Shown here piece by piece: positions 26,215-33,462 of a stretch of DNA of 64,000 nucleotides (position 1 is the first letter of the stretch; every line of letters starts with the position of its first letter). The stretch comes from Plebeiibacterium sediminum. Its GTDB lineage: Bacteria; Bacteroidota; Bacteroidia; Bacteroidales; Marinilabiliaceae. The stretch spans positions 28,164-92,163 of the forward strand of contig NZ_JAPDPJ010000017.1 in NCBI RefSeq assembly GCF_026013605.1, written 5' to 3'. A program made the translations under genes and the position numbers. Below the pieces are notes generated by a model. The model was given only the letters and a program-made list of their open reading frames with translations, did not search any database and was not told the origin of the DNA.

Positions 26215-27666
26215 ATGCTGATAAAAAGTAAAAAAATAATAGTTCCTTTTGTAATTACCTTGATTTTTGGAATAACAGGGGCTCAATGTAAAAAGGATAG
26301 TGATACGCCACCACCTCCTCCAACACCACAGGAGGATGCCTTAAGTGTTACAAAATATTTATCAACCTCAGATGGAAATGCCAAATTTAATAAGCAGGAC
26401 GATAGTTTTTATAATGCAGAAACAAATAGTTTCGCTTCCATAAATGTTGATGTTTCCACTGAGTATCAGGAGATGGATGGATTTGGATTTTCGTTGACAG
26501 GAGGTAGTGCCCTTCATTTGTTCAATATGTCATCATCAAAAAGAAAAGCGTTATTAAATGAGCTTTTTGCTTATGATGAAGAAAATATAGGAATTAGTTA
26601 TTTGCGAATAAGTATAGGTGCTTCTGATTTAGATGCAGCGCCTTTTTCTTACAATGATTTATTGGCGGGACAAACAGATGTTAATCTTGATCAGTTTTCA
26701 ATTGAACCGGATAGAGATCATTTGATTCCTGTATTGAAAGAAATTTTGGCGATTAATCCTAATATTAAAATACTAGGCTCACCATGGTCTGCACCAACGT
26801 GGATGAAAACCAATGGAGCAACAAAAGGAGGTGAATTAAAGGAAGAGTATTACGAAGCTTATGCAAATTATTTTGTGAAATATATTCAGGCAATGGCCAA
26901 TGAAGGAATTACCATTGATGCCATAACCATACAAAATGAGCCATTGCATCCGGGTAATAACCCAAGTATGTACATGGAACCGCAAGCACAGGCAAACTTT
27001 GTAAAAAATGCCTTGGGACCAGCATTTGAAGCAGCTGGTGTCTCAACCAAGATTATTGTTTATGATCATAATGCTGACCGAACAGATTATCCGATTACTA
27101 TTTTTAATGATGCTGAAGCCAATAAATATGTTGATGGTTCTGCGTTTCATTTATATGGAGGTTCAATTGATGATTTGAGCAAAGTTCACAATGCTCATCC
27201 CGATAAAAATCTATATTTCACTGAGCAATGGATTGGAGCCCCTGGGAATTTTGGTAATGATATTGTTTGGCATACTGAGAACTTAATTATTGGAGCTTCT
27301 CGTAATTGGTGTAAAACTGTATTAGAATGGAATTTAGCCAGTAATTCAAAATTAGAGCCTCATACAGATGGTGGATGTACACAATGTTTAGGTGCGTTGA
27401 CTATCGATGGTGATGATGTAACACGAAATCCGGCTTATTACATTATAGCGCATGCATCTAAATTTGCTCGCCCTGGCTCTGTTCGAATTGCAACCAATAT
27501 TCCTTCCGGATTACCTAATGTGGCATTTTATACACCTGACGGAGAAATTGTGTTGGTAGTAGTAAATACATCAGGTTCTGAAATACGTTTTAATATTGAT
27601 AAGGGGTCGGAAATGTTTGTTGATAAATTAGCTGCTAATTCTGTAACTACATATGTTTGGAAATAA
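26215..27666 (+). CDS. GH30 family glycoside hydrolase lipoprotein (first)
   Basis: The 483-residue protein has a signal with a Cys at GAQCKKDSD and a proline linker, pointing to a surface or periplasmic lipoprotein. The catalytic barrel shows GFGFSLTGGSA, LGSPWSAPTWMKTNG, the acid/base Glu in ITIQNEPLHPGNNPSMY and the nucleophile Glu in LYFTEQWIG, followed by the beta-sandwich side domain. GH30 members cut beta-1,6-glucan, beta-glucosides, glucosylceramide or xylan; the short-loop NEP form without xylanase features suggests a beta-glucan or beta-glucoside target. It belongs to the Sus operon. Confidence 0.9.
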   Translation: MLIKSKKIIVPFVITLIFGITGAQCKKDSDTPPPPPTPQEDALSVTKYLSTSDGNAKFNKQDDSFYNAETNSFASINVDVSTEYQEMDGFGFSLTGGSALHLFNMSSSKRKALLNELFAYDEENIGISYLRISIGASDLDAAPFSYNDLLAGQTDVNLDQFSIEPDRDHLIPVLKEILAINPNIKILGSPWSAPTWMKTNGATKGGELKEEYYEAYANYFVKYIQAMANEGITIDAITIQNEPLHPGNNPSMYMEPQAQANFVKNALGPAFEAAGVSTKIIVYDHNADRTDYPITIFNDAEANKYVDGSAFHLYGGSIDDLSKVHNAHPDKNLYFTEQWIGAPGNFGNDIVWHTENLIIGASRNWCKTVLEWNLASNSKLEPHTDGGCTQCLGALTIDGDDVTRNPAYYIIAHASKFARPGSVRIATNIPSGLPNVAFYTPDGEIVLVVVNTSGSEIRFNIDKGSEMFVDKLAANSVTTYVWK

Positions 27667-27699
27667 AAGCTTTGTAAAATTAGAGGTAAAGTATTGAAT

Positions 27700-29160
27700 A
27701 TGGATATAAGAATTTTGGCATTCTTAGGGGTGATATTTTTCGCATGTAAACCTCTGTCTGTTGATACAAAATCGAAAGAGGAACTTGTTTTTAATACTAA
27801 AAATAAGATGATAGATGTTTATTGCACTTCAAAAGATGACAATAAACGACTAACCTTGGTGGGGAGTCATGGTTTTACAGATGCAGAACAACCATTGGAA
27901 AGCGAAATCAGTGTGTTTGTTAATCCACAAAAGCAGTTTCAAACTTTTTTAGGTATAGGAGGAGCAATCACAGATGCTTCTGCTGAGGTTTTTAGTAAGC
28001 TTCCCGAAAAGAAACAAAAGGAACTGTTGGATGCCTATTATGGAGCGCAGGGTATTAACTATACGTTAATGAGAACAACAATTCACAGTAGTGATTTTAG
28101 TTCAGAAAGTTATACATATATTGAAGAAGGCGATAAGGAATTGAATTCATTTTCAATTGAGCATGATCAAACGTATCGATTGCCAATGATAAAGAGGGCT
28201 TTATCGCAGGCAGACTCAGCAATCAAAGTGTATGCTTCACCCTGGAGTCCACCAGCTTTTATGAAAGGCAGAAAAGATATGCTAAGAGGAGGGAAGCTTC
28301 AGCCTGAGTATTATCAATCCTGGGCATCTTACTATGCTAAATTTATTAAGACTTATGAGGCAGAAGGTATTCCTGTTTGGGGACTAACTGTTCAAAATGA
28401 ACCAATGGCTGTTCAAACATGGGAGTCGTGTATTTACACAGCTGAGGAAGAGCGTGATTTTATTAAAAATTACTTGGGACCAACACTTCAAGCTGAAGGA
28501 CTTCAAAGTAAAAAGCTTATTGTTTGGGATCATAATCGTGATTTAATATCACATCGTGCCAATACAATACTTGGAGATCCTGAAGCGGCAAAATATGTTT
28601 GGGGAGTTGGTTTTCACTGGTATGAAACCTGGGCAGGAGGAGATCCTTTATGGGATAACCTACGAAATGTAAAAGAGTCGTTTCCTGATAAACAATTATT
28701 GTTCACAGAAGGATGTAATGAAAAGTTTGATGCAAATGAATATCAAAGATGGTCAAATGCTGAGCGCTATGGAAAATCAATGATTAACGATTTTAATTGT
28801 GGAACAGTAGGTTGGACGGATTGGAATATTTTGCTGGATCAAAACGGAGGTCCAAACCATGTGGGTAACTTTTGTTTTGCACCCATTCATGGTGATACTA
28901 ATACCGGGGAGTTAATTTATACTCCGGCATATTACTACATCGGACATTTTTCAAAGTTTATCAGACCAGGAGCTCATAGAGTAAGTACAACAACAAGTTT
29001 TAGTGATATCATCAGTACATCTTTTTTAAATATTGATGGAAAAATGGTTACTGTTGTTATGAATGAGTCAGAAAAAGAAATGGATTATAAATTAATAATA
29101 GAAGGAGTACACGCAAAACTAACTATTGCACCTCATTCTATTCAAACATTAGTTTACTAA
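27700..29160 (+). CDS. GH30 family glycoside hydrolase lipoprotein (second)
   Basis: From the ATG at 27700 the protein has 486 residues, with a lipoprotein-type start ending FFACKP. Motifs are FLGIGGAITDASAEVFSKL, YASPWSPPAFMKGRKDM, acid/base Glu in LTVQNEPMAVQTWESC and nucleophile Glu in LLFTEGCNEKF, typical of the glucosylceramidase-like GH30 subfamily 1/3. It differs considerably from the first GH30, so the pair is unlikely to be a recent duplication; they may act on different linkages or on polymer and oligomer. It is the last gene before a strong terminator. Confidence 0.92.
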   Translation: MDIRILAFLGVIFFACKPLSVDTKSKEELVFNTKNKMIDVYCTSKDDNKRLTLVGSHGFTDAEQPLESEISVFVNPQKQFQTFLGIGGAITDASAEVFSKLPEKKQKELLDAYYGAQGINYTLMRTTIHSSDFSSESYTYIEEGDKELNSFSIEHDQTYRLPMIKRALSQADSAIKVYASPWSPPAFMKGRKDMLRGGKLQPEYYQSWASYYAKFIKTYEAEGIPVWGLTVQNEPMAVQTWESCIYTAEEERDFIKNYLGPTLQAEGLQSKKLIVWDHNRDLISHRANTILGDPEAAKYVWGVGFHWYETWAGGDPLWDNLRNVKESFPDKQLLFTEGCNEKFDANEYQRWSNAERYGKSMINDFNCGTVGWTDWNILLDQNGGPNHVGNFCFAPIHGDTNTGELIYTPAYYYIGHFSKFIRPGAHRVSTTTSFSDIISTSFLNIDGKMVTVVMNESEKEMDYKLIIEGVHAKLTIAPHSIQTLVY

Positions 29161-29184
29161 TTAACTAAGCACGGGGCAATTTTT

Positions 29185-29235
29185 ATAACTGTCCGATTCT
29201 TTGTATTTGCTAAGAATCGGCAGTTATATTTTTTA
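29185..29235 (+). terminator. Terminator of the Sus/GH30 operon
   Basis: A long stem pairs ATAACTGTCCGATTCTT with AAGAATCGGCAGTTAT (one bulged T), followed by a T-rich tail. It marks the end of the 20008-29160 unit. Confidence 0.85.
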
Positions 29236-29574
29236 TTTTGAAAGAATTTCCTGAATACTTGATGCAGCCAAACGGACACATTCTTTGCAGGATAATTTTC
29301 TGTTTTTCTTCAGTTCTTTACATTCAATGCTTCCTCCAAAACGAATGAATTCAGAATTTATAAATTCAATATTAGAAGGTTCATCAATTAGTTGATGAGC
29401 AGCATATAAAGCGCCGCATATTCCATTTTTAGCTTTTCCTCTTCCTTTGTCTGATGCTGACTTTATTTGATCTTCACTGATATCATATTCTAATTGAAAA
29501 GTTTTAAAGATGGCCTGAGCACAGTTATACCCTTCTTTACCATGGTATAATTGTTCAGCTATATTTATTTTCAT
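29233..29574 (-). CDS. C_GCAxxG_C_C family cysteine-rich protein
   Basis: The 113-residue protein has the spaced Cys motifs of this family: GYNCAQAIF near the start, NGICGALYAAHQL in the middle, then SIECKELKKN and SCKECVRLAA. Members are small, likely redox-active or metal-binding, with unproven function. It lies five bases after the DEAD-box helicase gene on the same strand, so the two are probably cotranscribed. Confidence 0.85.
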   Translation of the reverse strand: MKINIAEQLYHGKEGYNCAQAIFKTFQLEYDISEDQIKSASDKGRGKAKNGICGALYAAHQLIDEPSNIEFINSEFIRFGGSIECKELKKNRKLSCKECVRLAASSIQEILSK

Positions 29575-29579
29575 AAATA

Positions 29580-30704
29580 TTAATTCTTCGATCTTCTGAT
29601 TTGTTTAAAACTAATCTTTAGTGCTTTTTCAAAATGTCTGACCGATTTAATTTCCTTAGAAGTTATCAAAGCAAGTGAATAGCCTTTTTTCCCAGCTCTC
29701 GCTGTTCGTCCACTTCGGTGCGTATAATATTCGTCTTTATCCGGCAATTGGTAATGGATGACAAAAGACAAATCTTCAATGTCAATACCTCGTGCTGCTA
29801 AATCTGTTGCTACTAAAATTTGCATATTTCCTTTTTTAAAGGAACGCATAATCTTATCTCGTTCTATTTGTTTTAAATCACCCTGAATGGCGTCAGTTTT
29901 TATGTTCTTTGCATTAAGTTGTTTTGCCAATGTAGTGGCTGCAACTTTTGTTTTACAAAAAACAATACCTCTGTTACCTTTTTCAATTTTAAGTATTTGT
30001 AAAAGGATATTTAGTTTCTCCGCTTCTTCACAAATTAAAAACTGGTGGTCAATATTTTTGTTGACAATGCTTTTTTTACTAACCTCTATTCTTATTGCAT
30101 TTTTTGAAAGGTGATTGTTTACAATTTTTCGGATTCCATCAGGCATTGTGGCTGAAAAAAGCCATTTGTTATCAATCTTTTCAAGATGTTTTAATATTTG
30201 ATCCAACTCTTTTTTAAATCCCATACTAAGCATCTCATCTGCTTCATCAAGTATTACTGTTGAAACATCTTTTAAGTCAACCGCTTTACGTTGCAACAAC
30301 TCAATTAAGCGTCCAGGAGTTGCAACAATAATATGTGTAGGCCTTCTTAAAGCATTTATTTGTTTTTCAATTTGAGCTCCACCAAAAATAGCTTCAGTAA
30401 AAATCTTGTCAGAATATTTAGTGAATTTAAAAAGCTGTTTAGCAATTTGTTGACCTAACTCACGAGTAGGACATAAAATTAAGCCCTGTACAACTTTTTT
30501 ATTAGGATTAATACTGTGCAATAAAGGTAAGCCATAAGCTGCAGTTTTACCTGTACCTGTTTGTGCCTGAGCAACCAGGTCGGTATTACTTTGCAATAAG
30601 GCAGGAATAACCTGTTCTTGTATTTCAGTAGGTTCAACAATATTCATTTCGTTTATTGCTTTACAGAACTTTTTGTCTACTCCTAATTTTTCAAACTGCT
30701 TCAC
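29580..30704 (-). CDS. DEAD-box ATP-dependent RNA helicase
   Basis: The 374-residue protein has the complete motif set: Q motif FEKLGVDKKFCKAI-x-PTEIQ, motif I AQTGTGKTAAY, Ia PTRELGQQI, II VILDEADEML, III FSATMP, and in the second RecA domain IVFCKTK, DLAARGIDIEDLSFVIHY and HRSGRTARAGK. It is close to the minimal core with a very short C-terminus, as in RhlE-like helicases. No ATG precedes the Q motif; the GTG at 30704 is the best start, because the TTG at 30731 lies within a -7 box. Confidence 0.93.
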   Translation of the reverse strand: MKQFEKLGVDKKFCKAINEMNIVEPTEIQEQVIPALLQSNTDLVAQAQTGTGKTAAYGLPLLHSINPNKKVVQGLILCPTRELGQQIAKQLFKFTKYSDKIFTEAIFGGAQIEKQINALRRPTHIIVATPGRLIELLQRKAVDLKDVSTVILDEADEMLSMGFKKELDQILKHLEKIDNKWLFSATMPDGIRKIVNNHLSKNAIRIEVSKKSIVNKNIDHQFLICEEAEKLNILLQILKIEKGNRGIVFCKTKVAATTLAKQLNAKNIKTDAIQGDLKQIERDKIMRSFKKGNMQILVATDLAARGIDIEDLSFVIHYQLPDKDEYYTHRSGRTARAGKKGYSLALITSKEIKSVRHFEKALKISFKQIRRSKN

Positions 30705-30728
30705 GATCTCGTATTTATAAATTTGGTG

Positions 30729-30736
30729 CAAAAATA
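30729..30736 (-). promoter_or_regulatory. -7 box of the DEAD-box helicase
   Basis: On the minus strand TATTTTTG lies 25 bases before the GTG at 30704. It overlaps the alternative TTG start, which therefore would not be in the mRNA. Confidence 0.45.
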
Positions 30737-30865
30737 CCTTTTTTAATGTTGTGTGCTAATTTTTACGTAGTTAATGATTATATAAAATGACTTTAAATGG
30801 TAAATATTTTTTAAAAAGAAAAGAGTTACCGATACAGATTATGTTATAATACTGAACTCTATATA

Positions 30866-30981
30866 AAAAGAAAGCCTGTCTGAGAGTAGACAGGCATGCG
30901 GAAACATTCTAAAAAAACTAACCTAAACCTCACACACATTTTGAATGTTCCTATTATTGGGGACCAGGAGAGCGTTTTTAT
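30866..30981 (-). ncRNA. Candidate small RNA ending in an orphan terminator (copy B)
   Basis: GCCTGTCT and AGACAGGC (30874-30895) form an eight-pair stem followed on the minus strand by a T-rich run. No minus-strand gene lies upstream, because ftcD runs the other way from 31190. A TTG (31015-31017) and TAATTTG (30988-30994) 20 bases apart could be its promoter, giving about 116 bases. It shares GGTTTAG/GATTTAG-like sequence and layout with the other two candidates but less closely. Confidence 0.35.
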
Positions 30982-31189
30982 TAATGACAAATTACGACCG
31001 TTTTATCACCTTGTCAATGGTTTTTTGCCTTCTTATTATTGTTTTATCATTTTTTAACATTTGAGCGAGCGATGATTAATTTGTGATTAATCATATTCAT
31101 ACACTGATGCTTATCATTTAGATTTATTTATAGTTACAATATCTTGTGTTGAAAGTTCCAAAGTTTAGAATTCAATAAAAAACTGTGCT

Positions 31190-32881
31190 ATGCAACAATT
31201 AATAGAGTGTGTTCCTAATTTTAGTGAAGGACGCAATATGAATATAATCAATCAAATAACTGCCGAAATTGAAAAAATAGATGGTGTTAGCTTGATAGAT
31301 GTAGATCCGGGTAAAGCAACAAACAGAACTGTTGTAACTATGGTGGGTACTCCGGATGAAGTTTTTGAAGCTGCTTTTCAAGCTGTAAAAAAGGCAAAAG
31401 AATTAATTGATATGCGTGGGCATAAAGGAGCACATCCCAGATTTGGTGCAACTGATGTTTGTCCCTTGGTTCCTGTGTCAAATATATCAATGGAAGAAGT
31501 TGTTGTTTATGCACATAAGTTAGCAGAACGGATCGGACGAGAGTTAAATATTCCGATCTATTGTTATGAGTTTGCAGCAAAAACAGCAGCTCGAAAAAAT
31601 TTGGCAGTTTGCAGACAAGGTGAATATGAGGCATTGCCAGATCGTATCACAACAAGTGAATGGAAACCTGATTTTGGACCTGCAATTTGGAATGAAGAAG
31701 TTCAAAAAAGTGGAGTGACAGCAGTTGGGGCAAGAAATTTTTTGATAGCATATAATGTTAACTTAAATACAACAAGTACCAGAAGAGCTAACACAGTAGC
31801 TTTTGATATCAGAGAAAGAGGCCGGGTTAAAAGAGAAGGAGATCCGCTAACAGGTAAAATTGTTATGGATGAAAAAGGAAATCCGGTTAACGAACCTGGA
31901 TTGTTGAAGTCCGTTAAAGGAATTGGTTGGTATATTGAAGAATATGGCATTGCTCAGTTGTCACTAAACTTAACGGATATTTCAGTTACAAGTATGCATA
32001 AGGCCTTTGATGTAGCCTGCGAAAGAGCAACTCATCATGGTTTAAGGGTAACAGGTTCTGAATTGGTCGGTGTGGTGCCTTTGAAATCAATGCTTGATGC
32101 AGGTAAATATTTTCTGAAAAAACAAAACAGATCAACGGGTATTTCAGATAAGGAGATTATTAAAATTGCAGTAAAATCCCTGGGATTGGATGAGTTATAT
32201 CCATTTGATCCGGATAAAAAAATCATTGAATATATTCTTGAAAAAGAATTTTCAAAAGGAAAGAAAAAGCTGATTGATTTATCATTGACAGATTTTGTTT
32301 TTGAAACGGCCAGTGAATCTCCCGCTCCGGGTGGAGGCTCTGTTTCTGCATATTTAGGAGCTATAGGAGCTGCTTTGGGAACAATGGTTGCTAATTTATC
32401 TTCGCATAAACGTGGATGGGATCACAGAGCAGGGGAGTTTTCTGATTGGGCCGAAAAAGGGAAGTGTTTCCATGATGAATTACTCAAAATGGTAGATAAG
32501 GATACCGAGGCATTTAATCAGATTATGGAAGCTTTTCAACTACCGAAAGGAACTGAGGAAGAGATAAATAATAGAAAAGTAGCTATTGAGGAAGCCACTA
32601 AAAATGCAATTTTAATCCCATTCAATACCATGAAGTTGTGCTATGAATCAATGGAAGTCATGCAAAAAATGGTAGAAATTGGAAATCCAAACTCGATAAC
32701 TGATGCAGGTGTTGGAGCTATTAGTGCCAGAGGTGGTGTTTTAGGTGCCTGGCTGAATGTAAAAATAAATGCAAAGGATCTTCAGGATAAAGCCTTTGTT
32801 GCAGATATTTTATCAAAAGGTCAGGAAATTGTGGATAAAACACTGGAGTTAGAACAAAACATCCTAAATAAAATGCCTTAA
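31190..32881 (+). CDS. ftcD: Bifunctional glutamate formimidoyltransferase / formimidoyl-THF cyclodeaminase
   Basis: The 563-residue protein fuses two activities of histidine breakdown that pass the formimino group to tetrahydrofolate and release ammonia. The transferase part (about 1-300) starts QLIECVPNFSEGRN and has RGHKGAHPRFGATDVCP; the cyclodeaminase part (about 350-560) has ESPAPGGGSVSAYLGAIGAA and ends with helical repeats. The fusion is the animal-type arrangement that also occurs in Bacteroidetes. No hutH, hutU or hutI is present in the window. Confidence 0.95.
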   Translation: MQQLIECVPNFSEGRNMNIINQITAEIEKIDGVSLIDVDPGKATNRTVVTMVGTPDEVFEAAFQAVKKAKELIDMRGHKGAHPRFGATDVCPLVPVSNISMEEVVVYAHKLAERIGRELNIPIYCYEFAAKTAARKNLAVCRQGEYEALPDRITTSEWKPDFGPAIWNEEVQKSGVTAVGARNFLIAYNVNLNTTSTRRANTVAFDIRERGRVKREGDPLTGKIVMDEKGNPVNEPGLLKSVKGIGWYIEEYGIAQLSLNLTDISVTSMHKAFDVACERATHHGLRVTGSELVGVVPLKSMLDAGKYFLKKQNRSTGISDKEIIKIAVKSLGLDELYPFDPDKKIIEYILEKEFSKGKKKLIDLSLTDFVFETASESPAPGGGSVSAYLGAIGAALGTMVANLSSHKRGWDHRAGEFSDWAEKGKCFHDELLKMVDKDTEAFNQIMEAFQLPKGTEEEINNRKVAIEEATKNAILIPFNTMKLCYESMEVMQKMVEIGNPNSITDAGVGAISARGGVLGAWLNVKINAKDLQDKAFVADILSKGQEIVDKTLELEQNILNKMP

Positions 32882-32910
32882 TGGTTTAAAAATTCATATA
32901 TTTAACCAGA

Positions 32911-32941
32911 AGCATGAAAAGTTCATTTTCATGCTTTTTTA
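32911..32941 (+). terminator. Terminator of ftcD
   Basis: AGCATGAAAA pairs with TTTTCATGCT around a five-base loop, followed by six T residues. Confidence 0.85.
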
Positions 32942-32991
32942 TTATTTCGAGATTTGTTTTTGACTAATCATAAAAAGTAGAATTCCAAAGA

Positions 32992-33405
32992 ATGAAAGTA
33001 TTAGTATTTTACATTAATAGTTTTGCTTATGAACCACAGGTAAAAAATGTGGAAACAGCTCCGGATCCGGGATTAGGACAGGAAATTAACAATGCGATAC
33101 TGGCTTTTATTCAGGTGGAAGAAGAGGATGAAGAAAGAGATTTGAAGAGCAGAGAAAAAAAACTTGTTAACCATTTAAAATGGACCGCAAGAAAGAATAA
33201 TACCAAACGAATAATATTACACTCCTTTGCACATTTATCTGAATCAAAAGCTTCATTTGATTTTACTGTTGATCTATTTAATGCCAGTCAATCCAGGTTA
33301 GAGAATGCTGAATATGAAGTTTTTCAAACACCGTTTGGTTACTTTTTGGATTTAAAGATAGATGCCCCTGGTGCTTCATTAGCAAGAATTTGGGCTAGTT
33401 TATAA
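32992..33405 (+). CDS. Free-standing ThrRS-type tRNA editing domain
   Basis: The 137-residue protein consists only of a domain resembling the N-terminal editing domain of archaeal threonyl-tRNA synthetase, which has the D-aminoacyl-tRNA deacylase fold. Typical features are the opening MKVLVFYINSFAYEP, the central KRIILHSFAHLSESKA and the end FQTPFGYFLDLKIDAPGASLARIW. In archaea this domain hydrolyses Ser-tRNA-Thr. Here no synthetase is attached, so it would act in trans; the substrate is inferred. It lies between the ftcD terminator and a histidine kinase gene. Confidence 0.82.
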   Translation: MKVLVFYINSFAYEPQVKNVETAPDPGLGQEINNAILAFIQVEEEDEERDLKSREKKLVNHLKWTARKNNTKRIILHSFAHLSESKASFDFTVDLFNASQSRLENAEYEVFQTPFGYFLDLKIDAPGASLARIWASL

Positions 33406-33462
33406 TAATGATTGTCTGACTTTAAGAATAAGCATTATATTTGTTAAGATTTTGTTTTAAGT

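Larger units (their letters stand above)
30705..31189. other. Divergent intergenic region with an orphan stem-loop
   Basis: About 485 bases between the helicase and ftcD hold no protein gene. They contain the helicase -7 box, a minus-strand orphan terminator at 30874-30895 (see the candidate RNA), and must contain the ftcD promoter, for which I found no exact consensus. Confidence 0.5.

Noticed and set aside
31199..32226. Several minus-strand frames inside ftcD
   Set aside because: They are shadows of a clearly conserved gene; none has its own promoter or motif.
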